From NCBI RefSeq assembly GCF_002797445.1, contig NZ_PGEP01000001.1, positions 3,348,501 to 3,412,500 on the forward strand: a stretch of DNA of 64,000 nucleotides, in the 5' to 3' direction. This DNA comes from Acidovorax sp. 69. Lineage in GTDB: Bacteria; Pseudomonadota; Gammaproteobacteria; Burkholderiales; Burkholderiaceae_C. The notes under the pieces are model-generated. The model was not told where the DNA came from. It saw only the letters and a program-made list of their open reading frames with translations, and did no database searches. Both the position numbers and the translations under genes were made by a program. Positions 25,795 to 35,757 of this stretch are shown piece by piece; the stretch's first letter is position 1, and every line of letters begins with the position of its first letter.

Positions 25795-25838
25795 AATCTA
25801 TGAGAAGCCCCCGGCCTTGTCAAGCGACAATCCGGGAT

Positions 25839-26747
25839 GTGAACGACCACCCCAGCCCCTCCTCCATACCGCCCGCAGTATCCACCCCGCAGCCACCCGC
25901 AGCGGCTGCATCGGCACCGCCGGTGACCCACTACGAAAATTTTCCGGTGGCGTCACTGCTGTGCCCACCGCACCTGCGCCAGCCGATTGCCGCCATTTAT
26001 GGATTTGCCCGCACCGCCGACGACATTGCGGACGAAGGCGACGCCGCCGCCGCCGCTCGCCTGGCGGACCTGGCCGCCTACCAGGCCGACTTGCAGGCTG
26101 TTGCCCAGGGGCAGGCGCCCTCCCCCCGTTGGGCCGACGTGTTTTTGCCGCTGCAATCGGTGTTGCGCAGTCACCATCTGCCTGTGCCGCTGCTCGCAGA
26201 CTTGCTCAGCGCCTTTGTCCAGGATGTGGAAAAAACCCGAGACGCTGAAGGCTACGCCGACCGCGCCGAATTGCTGGACTACTGCCGCCGCTCCGCCAAC
26301 CCCGTCGGCAGATTGCTGCTGCACCTGTATGAAGTGACGGGCGCCGAGGCGCTAGAAGAAAGCGACGCTATCTGCACCGCGCTGCAACTCATCAACTTCT
26401 GGCAAGACCTCAGTGTGGACATTCCCCGGGGCCGTCACTACCTGCCCCGTGCCGACTGTGCTGCCCACGGAGCCTGCCAGGCCGAGTTGCTGGCGCTGCA
26501 ATCTAACCGTGAAAACGTGCGCCTGATTGCCGATTGCGCCCATTGGGCCCGCAGCAGCATGCTCAGCGGCGCACCGCTGGTGCACCGCCTGCCCGGCCGC
26601 GCGGGCTGGGAACTGCGCCTGGTGGTGCAAGGCGGCCTGCGCATCCTCGACAAGGTGGATGCCCTCAAAGGCGGCAGCCTGCACACCCGCCCACAACTCA
26701 ATGCCTGGGACTGGTGCGTGATGCTGGCCCGTGCGCTGGTGATGTAA
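25839..26747 (+). CDS. hpnC: Squalene synthase HpnC (hopanoid pathway)
   Basis: With HpnD and HpnE it converts farnesyl diphosphate to squalene for hopanoids. Trans-isoprenyl synthase fold with both aspartate-rich motifs: ADDIAD (about 60-65) and QDLSVDIPRGR (about 189-199). The HpnC signature HYENFPVASLLCP is near the start. I chose GTG 25839 since the ATG at 25800 sits right beside the operator and adds atypical residues; the true start may differ by a few codons. hpnD and hpnE follow 4.7 kb downstream on the same strand, with unrelated genes between. Confidence 0.9.
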   Translation: MNDHPSPSSIPPAVSTPQPPAAAASAPPVTHYENFPVASLLCPPHLRQPIAAIYGFARTADDIADEGDAAAAARLADLAAYQADLQAVAQGQAPSPRWADVFLPLQSVLRSHHLPVPLLADLLSAFVQDVEKTRDAEGYADRAELLDYCRRSANPVGRLLLHLYEVTGAEALEESDAICTALQLINFWQDLSVDIPRGRHYLPRADCAAHGACQAELLALQSNRENVRLIADCAHWARSSMLSGAPLVHRLPGRAGWELRLVVQGGLRILDKVDALKGGSLHTRPQLNAWDWCVMLARALVM

Positions 26748-26929
26748 GAAAGATTCATGGGCCACAAGGCGCGCTGACAGCAGCCTGCACCTCCACCATG
26801 AATTTCACATCAAATAGGTCTCTAGCGCTTACCAAATAAGCGCCGATTGCTATTCTTTTAAATACAACCACCTGCCCAAGACAGGTCTCCACAAACGGGC
26901 AGATCAAAGGCGGGGCAGGGATAGCGCGC

Positions 26930-27817
26930 ATGGCACCTTCTTTGCGGCGCGCTAGTCTTGCGCCCACTGCGGCCAGCCGCCCGAGCCTGCCAAGCCCGGA
27001 ACACAACAACGACAACAACATCCGCAAGCCAGCACCCGTGGCACGCCAGGAGGGACTTCCGTTGACTGCCAGACACCTGTTCAAGACCCTTCAATGGGGG
27101 CTCATCGTTTTCTGCCTGGTTTTTTCCATCGTCGGTGGCGTGGCCGCAGAGCGGGTGCTGGATGTGCTGCACTGCCAGCCCGATGCGAACCCCGCACTGC
27201 GCTCGTGCTCTTGGCTGGCCAATCCCATCGGACTGCGGCTGACACCGTTTCTGTCAGCGGGCGGCATGGTGGACTACCCCTTTGTGCTGCTGAGCAACTT
27301 CTGGGGGCTGCTGCTGGCATGGGGGCTGGCGCTGTATGCCGCACGCTGGGCAGACCACAACCCCGCCGCAGCGACGGCCCTGCTGCAGCGCTGGCTGCCG
27401 CGCAAGGGCCATGCCACATCCGCTGATTTTTTGCGTTGGGGCGTGGGCTGCACGTTCTGGCTCTTGCTCGCAGGGTTCATCGGGTTCTGCTTGGCGCTGG
27501 GCCTGCCCATTGTGGGCAACCAGACCGCGCGCGCCATTCTGGAAAGCCTGGGCTGCTCGCCTGGCACCTTCGACCCCTTCTCATCGCCCTGCATGAGAGC
27601 CCCTGGCTTCTGGACGTCCCGCCTGTCGCTTTACGTCATCCCCTTGGCGGGCCCCCTGCTGGCGCCGGTGTGGCTCGTCATGGGGTTCTGGGATGTGCTG
27701 CTGGGCTGGATGGTCTTGATCGGCACCACGTTCGCCTTGAAATCGCATCTGCCGCTGCAGGTCAAACCGCAGGCCCACCACCCCCACCCTTCGGCCGAAA
27801 CACCACGCCGCCCTTGA
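26930..27817 (+). CDS. Integral membrane protein, function unknown
   Basis: Up to 295 residues; the first 45 are atypical and the start may be further in (around the in-frame MetThr-like region near 27060). At least four hydrophobic segments: WGLIVFCLVFSIVGGVAA, FVLLSNFWGLLLAWGLALYA, FWLLLAGFIGFCLALGLPIV, and LLAPVWLVMGFWDVLLGWMV. Several conserved-looking cysteines (HCQPD, RSCSW, LGCSP, SPCMR) lie in the loops and could form disulfides in the periplasm. No family recognised. It is 12 bp upstream of sdaA. Confidence 0.6.
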   Translation: MAPSLRRASLAPTAASRPSLPSPEHNNDNNIRKPAPVARQEGLPLTARHLFKTLQWGLIVFCLVFSIVGGVAAERVLDVLHCQPDANPALRSCSWLANPIGLRLTPFLSAGGMVDYPFVLLSNFWGLLLAWGLALYAARWADHNPAAATALLQRWLPRKGHATSADFLRWGVGCTFWLLLAGFIGFCLALGLPIVGNQTARAILESLGCSPGTFDPFSSPCMRAPGFWTSRLSLYVIPLAGPLLAPVWLVMGFWDVLLGWMVLIGTTFALKSHLPLQVKPQAHHPHPSAETPRRP

Positions 27818-27829
27818 GAGCATCACACC

Positions 27830-29230
27830 ATGTCCGTCAGCGTTTTCGACCTCTTCAAGATCGGCATCGGGCCGTCCAGCTCGCACACCGTGGGGCCAAT
27901 GATTGCCGCCCGGCAGTTTGCCTGCCACGTGCGCGACACCCTGGGCCTGGCGGCCGTGCACCATGTGACGGTGGAGCTGTTCGGCTCACTGTCGGCCACC
28001 GGCGTGGGCCATGGCACCGACCGTGCCGTGCTGCTGGGCCTGGCCGGCTTTGAACCCGACCGCATCGACCCCGACCAGATCGCGCCGACCGTTGCGCAGA
28101 TCCGCAGCAGCGGCACGATGGTGCTGCTGGGCGAGCACGCCACGCCCTTTATCGAGAAAGAGCACCTGCTGTTTCGCCGCAAAAGTCTGCCCTTGCATCC
28201 CAACGGCATGGCCTTCCACGCCTGGGATGTGCTGGGCACAGAGATTGCAGCGCGCGACTACTACTCGGTAGGCGGCGGCTTTGTCGTGGATGCCGAGGGC
28301 CATCGTGTGCTGAACTCAGTGCCCACCAGCGGGCCCGGCGCTGCCGGCCACCACCGGGGCCTGCCCCACCCCTTTCGCACCGGGGCCGAGCTGCTGGCCC
28401 AGTGCCAGGCGACCGGCATGACCATGGCCCAGCTCATGGCGGCCAACGAAGAGCACTGGCGCAGCGCGGCCGAGGTGCGCCGCCAGCTTTTGGCCATCTG
28501 GCAGACCATGGCGGGTGCCGTGCAACGCGGCTGCGCCAGCACCGGCACACTGCCCGGCCCGATGCACGTGCGCCGCCGCGCGGCGGAGCTTCACCGCAAC
28601 TTGAGCGGCTCGCCCGAGGCCGCGCTGCGTGATCCGCTCTCGATGCTGGACTGGGTGAACCTGTACGCCATGGCCGTCAACGAAGAAAACGCCGCCGGTG
28701 GCCGCGTGGTGACGGCCCCCACCAATGGCGCCGCTGGCGTGATTCCGGCCGTGCTGCACTACTACGTCAACTTCTTACCCGGGGCGAACGAGGACGGCAT
28801 CGCTACCTTTTTGCTCACAGCGGGCGCCATCGGCATCATCTACAAAGAGAACGCATCGCTCTCCGGCGCCGAGGTCGGCTGCCAAGGCGAGGTGGGCGTG
28901 GCCTGCTCCATGGCTGCAGGCGCCCTGGCCGCCGTGATGGGCGGCACGCCCGAGCAGATCGAAAACGCCGCCGAGATCGGCATGGAGCACAACCTCGGCA
29001 TGACCTGCGACCCTGTGGGCGGCCTGGTGCAGATCCCCTGCATCGAGCGCAACGCCATGGGCGCCATCAAGGCCATCAACGCCGCCCGCATGGCCCTGCG
29101 CGGTGACGGCCAGCACGTGGTGTCGCTCGACAAGGTCATCAAGACGATGATGCAGACCGGCGCCGACATGAAGGTCAAATACAAGGAGACCTCGCGCGGG
29201 GGGCTGGCGGTGAATGTGGTCGAATGTTGA
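27830..29230 (+). CDS. sdaA: L-serine ammonia-lyase (single-chain, iron-sulfur)
   Basis: Deaminates L-serine to pyruvate and ammonia using a 4Fe-4S cluster. 466 residues, matching single-chain enzymes with fused beta and alpha domains. Seen: N-terminal [16 protein letters not shown], central [18 protein letters not shown], and cluster region [20 protein letters not shown] with [17 protein letters not shown]. All expected cysteines appear present. Cytoplasmic. It follows the membrane protein gene and precedes TRAP-transporter genes on the same strand; whether these form one transcript is not clear. Confidence 0.95.
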   Translation: MSVSVFDLFKIGIGPSSSHTVGPMIAARQFACHVRDTLGLAAVHHVTVELFGSLSATGVGHGTDRAVLLGLAGFEPDRIDPDQIAPTVAQIRSSGTMVLLGEHATPFIEKEHLLFRRKSLPLHPNGMAFHAWDVLGTEIAARDYYSVGGGFVVDAEGHRVLNSVPTSGPGAAGHHRGLPHPFRTGAELLAQCQATGMTMAQLMAANEEHWRSAAEVRRQLLAIWQTMAGAVQRGCASTGTLPGPMHVRRRAAELHRNLSGSPEAALRDPLSMLDWVNLYAMAVNEENAAGGRVVTAPTNGAAGVIPAVLHYYVNFLPGANEDGIATFLLTAGAIGIIYKENASLSGAEVGCQGEVGVACSMAAGALAAVMGGTPEQIENAAEIGMEHNLGMTCDPVGGLVQIPCIERNAMGAIKAINAARMALRGDGQHVVSLDKVIKTMMQTGADMKVKYKETSRGGLAVNVVEC

Positions 29231-29258
29231 GCCACGCTCTCACCCGCCACTGCCCTCC

Positions 29259-29783
29259 ATGCCCCCGCCAACCGACGACCCCAGCCCCATGCGCCTGGAG
29301 CGCTGGCTCAACCGCCTGAGCACCATGGTGATGCCGCTGGCGCTGCTGGTGGTGGTGCTGCTGTTTTTGCAATGGCCCCTGCGCGACGGCTGGGGCACAG
29401 GCTCCAGCCAGGCCAACGACCTGGCGCAGATTCTCTTCGCACTGTACGTGGCCGTGGCCTTACGCCATGCCGACCGACGGGGCGCTCATCTGGTCAGCAG
29501 ACCCGACCTCACCCACACAGGCCACGGTGTCGTGCGGGCCCTGCGCTTGCTGGGCGCACCACTGGCGGTGCTGCCTTGGGCGCTGTTTGTATGCATCAAT
29601 GCATTGCCCACGGTATGGCGCTCAGTGCAGGGACTGGAGAGTTTCCCGGAGACCGCCAACCCCGGCTACTTTCTCATCAAGGCGGCCTTGCTGCTGCTGG
29701 CCTTGTTGATCTCATTGCAGGCACTGACTGACCTTTGGCGCGCAGTGCACACCCTGCGAACTACACCGGCCGAACACCCATGA
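29259..29783 (+). CDS. TRAP transporter small membrane subunit (DctQ-like)
   Basis: About 174 residues with four membrane segments (MVMPLALLVVVLLFLQW, ILFALYVAVAL, LGAPLAVLPWALFVCI, FLIKAALLLLALLISL), the layout of DctQ proteins. It overlaps the large-subunit gene by 4 bp (ATGA). The start is uncertain between ATG 29259 and 29289. With the large subunit it would form a sodium-driven importer, which normally needs a periplasmic binding protein; none is adjacent. Confidence 0.8.
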   Translation: MPPPTDDPSPMRLERWLNRLSTMVMPLALLVVVLLFLQWPLRDGWGTGSSQANDLAQILFALYVAVALRHADRRGAHLVSRPDLTHTGHGVVRALRLLGAPLAVLPWALFVCINALPTVWRSVQGLESFPETANPGYFLIKAALLLLALLISLQALTDLWRAVHTLRTTPAEHP

Positions 29784-31288
29784 GCGCACTGGGTTTGCTG
29801 CTGCTGGGGCTGGCCCTGGTGCTAATGACTACGACCGGCTGGGCCACTTACGCCGTGCTGCTGGCCGTGAGCACCCTGGGGGCCCTGGCGGGACTGGCCC
29901 TGGGCGCGTTCGATGGCGCCGTGCTGCGCAGCCTGCCCGAACGCGTAGTGGGCCTGCTCGAACATGACCTGCTCCAGGCCCTGGTGCTCTATGCCGTGGT
30001 GGGCGCGCTCCTGAACCACCTGGCACTGGTCAACGGCCTGTACGGCGGCCTGCGCAAGGTCATCGCCAGACTCATCGGCAGCCGGGCTGCATCCGACATG
30101 GCGGGCCTGGGCGTAGGCATGCTGATGGCCCCCATGAACGGATCGGTAGGCGCCAGCCTGATCACTCTGTCGCGCACGGCCGGGCAAGCCTGGGCCGACG
30201 AGGGCATGCCCGCAGCGCGGCGCACCGCCCTGGTGGCCGTGGCCAGCACGCTGGGCATCATCGTGCCGCCATCCCTGGTGTTGCTGCTCCTGGGTGACGC
30301 CATGCTGCGGGCCCACACCGAGGGGCTGACTCTGGCCACCCAACTGGGGTTGCCCACCGCCACGGCCGGCACGCGCATCATCAACACCCAGGACGTACTA
30401 CAAGCGGCGCTCGCCCCTGGCGCCCTGTTGCTGGTGCTGTGGATGGCCATCACCTGGTGGCTGGCGCCCCAGCGTTCATCACCGCCCCCAAGCAAAACCG
30501 TCACAGCACTCACGCTATCGCTGCGCGAACGCTGGACGCTGCTGCTGGTGCCCGCGCTCATCGTGGCACTGCTGGCCCTGGTCACCACGGGCCGCGTGCG
30601 CGCCGTCGAAGCGGCAGCCACCGCCGGGGTGCTGCTGCTGGTATGGGGCGCGGTGTCAGGCCAGCTCACGCGACGGCGGCTGATGCAGGTGCTGGACGAC
30701 GCGCTCGCGCTCACTGGCGCGCTGTTCGCCCTGTTGGTGGCCGCCGTCACGTTCTCGCTGGTGTTGCGCGCATTGGGCACCGACCTGCTCGTGGCCGAAT
30801 GGATGCGCGCCCTGCAAGGCCAACCCCTGCTGGCCATGGGACTGGTGCTGGCCGTGCTGCTGGGTTCGGCATTTGTGCTGGATGCGTTTGAGCTGATTTT
30901 TCTGATCATCCCCATCGTGATGCCGCCCTTGCTGGCGCTGGTGGGCGATGCTGCCTGGGTCGCGGCGCTCGCACTGCTGGTGTTACAAGCCGGTTTTCTG
31001 CTGCCCCCGCTGGGTTATGCCCTGGTGCTGGCGCGCGCCCAGGTGGCACCGCGCCCCACCATGGCAGCCGTGGCCGGGGCGCTGGCGCCTTATGTGCTGA
31101 GCCTGCTGGCCGTGATCGCCCTGGTGATGGCCTTCCCGGCCACGACCCAATGGCTGCGCACCACACCGGCCACGCTGCCCGAGATGTCCATTCAGGGCGA
31201 CGACCTTGATGCCCTGATGCGGGAGATGTCGCAGCCCCAGCCCGATGCGACCGACACGCCCGACTTGCCAGCGCCAGCCACCAGATAG
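29780..31288 (+). CDS. TRAP transporter large membrane subunit (DctM-like)
   Basis: 502 residues, about 13 membrane segments. Family signatures: GVGMLMAPMNGSVGASLITL, STLGIIVPPSLVLLLLGD, and FVLDAFELIFLIIPIVMPPL. The last 40 residues are a hydrophilic tail. It is translationally coupled to the small subunit. A TctC-type binding protein is encoded 2.4 kb downstream but belongs to a different transporter class, so the partner of this TRAP pair is unknown. Substrate not predicted. Confidence 0.85.
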   Translation: MSALGLLLLGLALVLMTTTGWATYAVLLAVSTLGALAGLALGAFDGAVLRSLPERVVGLLEHDLLQALVLYAVVGALLNHLALVNGLYGGLRKVIARLIGSRAASDMAGLGVGMLMAPMNGSVGASLITLSRTAGQAWADEGMPAARRTALVAVASTLGIIVPPSLVLLLLGDAMLRAHTEGLTLATQLGLPTATAGTRIINTQDVLQAALAPGALLLVLWMAITWWLAPQRSSPPPSKTVTALTLSLRERWTLLLVPALIVALLALVTTGRVRAVEAAATAGVLLLVWGAVSGQLTRRRLMQVLDDALALTGALFALLVAAVTFSLVLRALGTDLLVAEWMRALQGQPLLAMGLVLAVLLGSAFVLDAFELIFLIIPIVMPPLLALVGDAAWVAALALLVLQAGFLLPPLGYALVLARAQVAPRPTMAAVAGALAPYVLSLLAVIALVMAFPATTQWLRTTPATLPEMSIQGDDLDALMREMSQPQPDATDTPDLPAPATR

Positions 31289-31397
31289 CTACAAAATTAA
31301 TAGCTACCAGCACATACGCATCAAGCGCCACCACCCAAAAACATCACAAACGCTTCAGACCTGCCAACCACCGAACGCCATGGGACAATCCCACCCC

Positions 31398-32237
31398 ATG
31401 ACACCGCAGCAGTACGTACAGCAAAAAGCCGTGGCCTCGGGCAGCAGCTTCTATTACGCTTTTCTCTTTTTGCCCGCCCCGCGCCGCGCGGCCATCACGG
31501 CGTTCTATGCGTTTTGCCGCGAGGTGGATGACGTGGTCGATGAAGTGACCGACCCCGGCGTAGCGCGCACCAAGCTCGCCTGGTGGCAGGCCGAGGTAGC
31601 CAAAGCCTATGCCGGCCAGCCCACCCACCCGGTGATGTTGGCCCTGATGCCACTGGCTGCCGACTATGGCATCGAGCAACGCCACCTGCAGGCCGTGATC
31701 GACGGCTGCCACATGGACCTGGAGCAGACCCGCTACCTCGACTTTGCGGGTCTCAAGGGTTACTGCCACCTGGTGGCCGGCATCGTGGGCGAAGTCGCAG
31801 CGCGCATCTTCGGCCAGACCGACCCACGCACCACCGAATACGCCCACAAGCTGGGCCTGGCGTTTCAGCTCACCAACATCATCCGCGACGTGGGCGAAGA
31901 CGCGATGCTGGGCCGCATCTACCTGCCCGTGAGCGAGCTGCAGCAGTTTGATGTGAAGGCGCACGAGATCCTGAAGCGCCAGTATTCCGACCGCTTCACC
32001 GCGCTGATGCGTTTTCAGGCCGAACGCGCGCACAGCCTCTATGACGAAGCTTTCGCCCTGCTGCCCGACGCAGACCGCTGCACCCAAAAGCCGGGCCTGA
32101 TGATGGCCAGCATCTACCGCACGCTACTGCGCGAGATAGAGCACGAGAACTTCCAGGTGCTGCACCAGCGCATCCGTCTCACCCCACTGCGCAAGTTCTG
32201 GCTGGCGTGGAAGGTGCAGGCATTGGGCCGGATGTAG
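31398..32237 (+). CDS. hpnD: Presqualene diphosphate synthase HpnD
   Basis: Condenses two farnesyl diphosphates to presqualene diphosphate. 279 residues from the ATG at 31398, the family's usual length. First aspartate motif DDVVDE (44-49) and second DVGEDAMLGRIYLP (164-177). MTPQQYVQQKAVASGSSFYY is the typical HpnD start. hpnE begins 16 bp after it, so the two are cotranscribed; hpnC is upstream on the same strand. Confidence 0.95.
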   Translation: MTPQQYVQQKAVASGSSFYYAFLFLPAPRRAAITAFYAFCREVDDVVDEVTDPGVARTKLAWWQAEVAKAYAGQPTHPVMLALMPLAADYGIEQRHLQAVIDGCHMDLEQTRYLDFAGLKGYCHLVAGIVGEVAARIFGQTDPRTTEYAHKLGLAFQLTNIIRDVGEDAMLGRIYLPVSELQQFDVKAHEILKRQYSDRFTALMRFQAERAHSLYDEAFALLPDADRCTQKPGLMMASIYRTLLREIEHENFQVLHQRIRLTPLRKFWLAWKVQALGRM

Positions 32238-32253
32238 TGTCGGTGTGGCGCCC

Positions 32254-33567
32254 ATGAAAGTTGCCGTCGTCGGTGCGGGCTGGGCCGGTATGGCCGCCGC
32301 CATCGCCCACACACAGGCAGGTCGCCACGTCACCGTGTTCGAGGCTGCGCGCACCGTGGGTGGCCGGGCGCGGGCCGTGCCGGGCACGCTGCCCGACGGC
32401 ACCCCTGCCAAGCTCGACAACGGCCAGCACATCCTCATTGGCGCCTATGCCGAAAGCCTGCGCCTGATGCGGCAGGTAGGCGTGGACCCCAACACTGCGC
32501 TGCTGCGCCTGCCGCTCACGCTGCAGTTCCCGGATGGCCAGGGGCTGCAATTGCCCGACCTGCCCCCGCCGCTGGATGCCCTGCTCGGCATTGGCCGCGC
32601 CAAAGGCTGGGGCTGGCGTGACAAGCTGGCACTGCTGCGCACGGCCACGACCTGGCAACTGCGCGGTTTTCGCTGCGCTCCAATAACCTCGGTAGCGCAG
32701 CTTTGCGCCCCGCTCACACCGCGCCTGATGGCCGAGTTCATCGACCCGCTGTGTGTGTCGGCCCTCAATACCCCAGCGCATGAGGCCAGCGGCCAGGTGT
32801 TTTTGCGCGTGCTGCAAGACAGCCTGTTCAGCGGGCGCGGCGGCTCCAACCTGCTGCTGCCTCGCGCCGACCTGGGGGCGTTGTTCCCGCAGGCAGCGGT
32901 GCACTGGCTGCAGCAGCGCGAGGGCCAGGTCGTCACCGGCCAGCGCATTCAGCGGCTGTTGCCTTTGCACGGCGGACGTTGGCAATTGGCAGGTGCGACC
33001 AACGTCTCGGAAGAACCCACCCCGTTCGACCACATCACCCTGGCCTGCCCGTCGTGGGAGGCCAGCCGCCTGGTTGAGGGCCTGGCAAGCACTGCGGGCC
33101 TGGCCAGCGCAGGCCGCTGGAGCGCCGCCGCCGGTGCCCTGCGTTTTGAGGCCATCACCACCGTTTACGCCCATGCCAGCGGAGCGCGCCTGCCCCAGCC
33201 CATGCTGGCGCTGCGCAACACGGCCACCCATCCCGCGCAATTCGTTTTCGACCGGGGCCCGCTCGACGGCCAGCATGGCCTGCTGGCCTTTGTGGTCAGC
33301 GCCAGCGATGGTGACCGGGCCCTGATAGAGCAGCAGGTGCTGCAGCAGGCGGCCGTACAGCTTGGCCTGCCGGCCCTGCAGCCTGTGCAAACCGTGGTGG
33401 AGAAACGCGCCACCTTTGCCTGCACCCCCGGCCTGCAGCGCCCTGGCATGCAGGTGCTGCCAGGGCTGACCGCCTGCGGCGACTATGTACAGGGCCCCTA
33501 CCCCGCCACGCTCGAAGGCGCCGTACTCAGCGGCACCGCAGTGGCCGCTTGCGTCACTGCGCGCTGA
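32254..33567 (+). CDS. hpnE: Hydroxysqualene dehydroxylase HpnE
   Basis: FAD-dependent enzyme that completes squalene formation from hydroxysqualene. 437 residues with the N-terminal dinucleotide motif VAVVGAGWAGMAAA (3-16) and the second FAD segment VGGRARAV near 35; the C-terminal FAD contact is GDYVQGPYPATLEGAVLSG (411-429). Amine-oxidase/phytoene-desaturase fold. Downstream of hpnD by 16 bp. No squalene-hopene cyclase gene is in the window. Confidence 0.95.
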   Translation: MKVAVVGAGWAGMAAAIAHTQAGRHVTVFEAARTVGGRARAVPGTLPDGTPAKLDNGQHILIGAYAESLRLMRQVGVDPNTALLRLPLTLQFPDGQGLQLPDLPPPLDALLGIGRAKGWGWRDKLALLRTATTWQLRGFRCAPITSVAQLCAPLTPRLMAEFIDPLCVSALNTPAHEASGQVFLRVLQDSLFSGRGGSNLLLPRADLGALFPQAAVHWLQQREGQVVTGQRIQRLLPLHGGRWQLAGATNVSEEPTPFDHITLACPSWEASRLVEGLASTAGLASAGRWSAAAGALRFEAITTVYAHASGARLPQPMLALRNTATHPAQFVFDRGPLDGQHGLLAFVVSASDGDRALIEQQVLQQAAVQLGLPALQPVQTVVEKRATFACTPGLQRPGMQVLPGLTACGDYVQGPYPATLEGAVLSGTAVAACVTAR

Positions 33568-33706
33568 AACGATCTCTGATTCAAGGTGGCCCCACCCCCG
33601 GGTAACTACCAACCCCACTGACAGCATTCCGAAAGCCCGCACCCGGCACCATGGCACCACACGCATCCGCATTCCGCATGCGCCATCGATCCGACGGAGA
33701 CAACCC

Positions 33707-34714
33707 ATGCTTTCAAACGACCCGCTTGCTTTTTCATCCTCACGCCGCCACTTGCTCGGTGCCAGCGGCGCTCTGGCCCTGGGCGGTTTTCTGCCCGCCA
33801 CGGCGTCAGCCCAGGCCGCCTGGCCCTCTAAATCGGTACGCTTCGTGGTGCCCTTTGCACCGGGCGGCAGCTCGGAAATCGTGGCCCGCTCTACCGCCGC
33901 CGAACTGGGCAAGACACTGGGGCAAAGCGTTTACGTCGACAACAAGCCTGGCGCCGCCGGCAACATCGCCATGGGCGAGGTGGCCCGCGCTGAAGACCAG
34001 CACACATTGATCCTGGGCCACATCGGCACGCTGGCCGTCAACCCCTTCATCTTTGACAAGCTGCCCTACGACGCCAACAGGGACTTCAAGCCCGTAAGCC
34101 TGCTGGCCAAAGTACCCAGCCTGTATGTGGTGCACCCCGATGTGCCCGCCAAGAACCTCAAGGAGTTCATCGCCTATGCGAAAAAGAACCCCGGCAAGCT
34201 CAGTTACGGCTCAGCGGGCAACGGAAGCGCCGGGCACCTGGCGTTTGAATACCTCAAGATGACAGCCGATATCTTCATGTTGCACGTGCCCTACCGTGGC
34301 ACCGGCCCCATGATGACCGACCTGCTCTCGGGCCGCCTTGAAGCATCGGCCGTGGGCGCTGCCGCCATGCTGCCGTTCATCAAGTCGGGCAAGGTGCGCT
34401 GCATCGCCACCGGCTCGGCCAAGCGCCTGCCGCAACTGCCCGACGTGGCCACTGTGGCTGAGCAGGGCTTTCCGGGCTTTGAGATGACCCAGTGGTACGG
34501 CATGCTGGCCCCGGCCAATCTGGCCCCGGCCCACCTGGAAAAGTTGGCCACAGAAACCGCCAAGGCCGTCAAGGCCCCCGCTTCACTGGAGCGCCTGAAC
34601 GCCGACGCTGCGGAAGCGATTGGGGGCACACCCGCACAGTTCGCGCAGTTCATTGCGGCCGAACAGGAACGCTGGAAAAAGGTGCTGCTGCGCGCGAAGG
34701 TCAAACCAGATTAA
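33707..34714 (+). CDS. Bug/TctC-family solute-binding protein
   Basis: Periplasmic binding protein of the tripartite tricarboxylate family. 335 residues from ATG 33707, with GGAGA 7 bases upstream. The leader SSRRHLLGASGALALGGFLP has a twin-arginine look; cleavage near ASAQA. Mature motifs: RFVVPFAPGGSSEIVAR, NKPGAAGNIAMGEVA, and PYRGTGPMMTDLLSG. No TctA/TctB membrane genes are adjacent. It lies just upstream of a TctDE-like two-component system, so it may serve as that sensor's ligand-presenting partner. Confidence 0.92.
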   Translation: MLSNDPLAFSSSRRHLLGASGALALGGFLPATASAQAAWPSKSVRFVVPFAPGGSSEIVARSTAAELGKTLGQSVYVDNKPGAAGNIAMGEVARAEDQHTLILGHIGTLAVNPFIFDKLPYDANRDFKPVSLLAKVPSLYVVHPDVPAKNLKEFIAYAKKNPGKLSYGSAGNGSAGHLAFEYLKMTADIFMLHVPYRGTGPMMTDLLSGRLEASAVGAAAMLPFIKSGKVRCIATGSAKRLPQLPDVATVAEQGFPGFEMTQWYGMLAPANLAPAHLEKLATETAKAVKAPASLERLNADAAEAIGGTPAQFAQFIAAEQERWKKVLLRAKVKPD

Positions 34715-34940
34715 CCCCCTGAGCCGCTTCGCGTCTTCCCCCTTTCTCTCGCCCCGCTGCGCGGGTCAGGAAGGGGGACGCAGCCAGTGCGGCGGGGCGG
34801 CCCTTGCACGGCTGCCTGGCCTGGGCAGCGCGTACGCATAGTTTGGCTGCTGGCGCCTGCGCGCCCTAACCGCTCCGCATTGAATGGCTCAATGCTGAAT
34901 GCAAGCCCTGCGCCTTCCGCACAAACGGTAGCATCCCCCC
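34715..34940. other. Intergenic region with a GC-rich hairpin element
   Basis: Contains a run of the type CCCTGAGCCGCTTCGCG...CCCCCTTTCT paired with AGGAAGGGGG, which can form a large imperfect hairpin just past the binding-protein gene. Similar CCC/GGG intergenic blocks recur at 35610-35757 and 41303-41327. It may act as a terminator or be a dispersed genomic repeat. No gene seen. Confidence 0.4.
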
Positions 34941-35609
34941 ATGCGCATCCTCCTGGCCGAAGACGACCACAACCTGGGCACCTGGCTGAGCCGGGCGCTG
35001 GAGCACGCGGGCATCCAGGTGGAGTGGGTGAATGACGGCCGCCTGGCAGACCGCGCCTTGCAGCAGCACGACAACTACGACGCGCTGGTGCTCGACCTGG
35101 GTCTGCCCGGGCTGGACGGCCAGGCCGTGTTGCAGCGCTTGCGCGACCGCGACCAGCGCCTGCCCGCTCTGATCCTTACCGCGCGCGACTCCCTGGACGA
35201 GCGCGTGCGCTCGCTCAACGCCGGGGCCGACGACTTTCTGGCCAAGCCCTTCGAGCTGGCCGAGCTGGAAGCGCGTCTGCACGCGCTGGTGCGCCGCGCG
35301 CGGGGCAACGAGCACCCGCGCCTGACCTGCGGCGCGCTGGTGTATGACAACGCACGCAAACAGTTCACGCTGCGCGGGGAGCCGCTGGCCCTGTCACCGC
35401 GTGAACATGCCGTGTTGCGCGTGCTGGTGCAGCGCAGCGGCGAACCGTTCTCCAAGCAACAAATCCTGGACCGTGTGTTTTCGGACGATGACGACGTGCA
35501 CCCCGAAGCGGTGGAGGTGTTTGTGCACCGGCTGCGCAAGCGGCTCGATGGCAGCGGTGTACGCATCACCACGCTGCGCGGGCTGGGCTACGCGCTGGAG
35601 GCGGAATGA
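34941..35609 (+). CDS. OmpR-family response regulator (TctD-like)
   Basis: 222 residues: receiver domain (1-120) with acidic pocket EDD (7-9), phospho-acceptor Asp52 (LVLDLGLPG) and Lys of FLAKPFE, then a winged-helix output domain (about 125-220) ending ITTLRGLGYALEA. It is most like the TctD/QseB group. The cognate sensor gene starts 148 bp downstream. Neighbouring Bug proteins suggest control of carboxylate uptake. Confidence 0.92.
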   Translation: MRILLAEDDHNLGTWLSRALEHAGIQVEWVNDGRLADRALQQHDNYDALVLDLGLPGLDGQAVLQRLRDRDQRLPALILTARDSLDERVRSLNAGADDFLAKPFELAELEARLHALVRRARGNEHPRLTCGALVYDNARKQFTLRGEPLALSPREHAVLRVLVQRSGEPFSKQQILDRVFSDDDDVHPEAVEVFVHRLRKRLDGSGVRITTLRGLGYALEAE

Positions 35610-35757
35610 CGAGGGTCCCCACTGAGGCACTGCACATCTTCCCCTCCAAGGGGAGACACCACCAGTGGCTTGGCGGAGTCAGTTGCACGGCAGCACGGGC
35701 CTGGGCCGAGCAGAGATCCAGGGCAGCGTGCGATAGCTCGCAGCAAGGGGGGGCGCT

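Noticed and set aside
32179..33912. 577-codon minus-strand frame over hpnE and the Bug gene
   Set aside because: Antisense shadow of hpnE, which has full family motifs on the plus strand.
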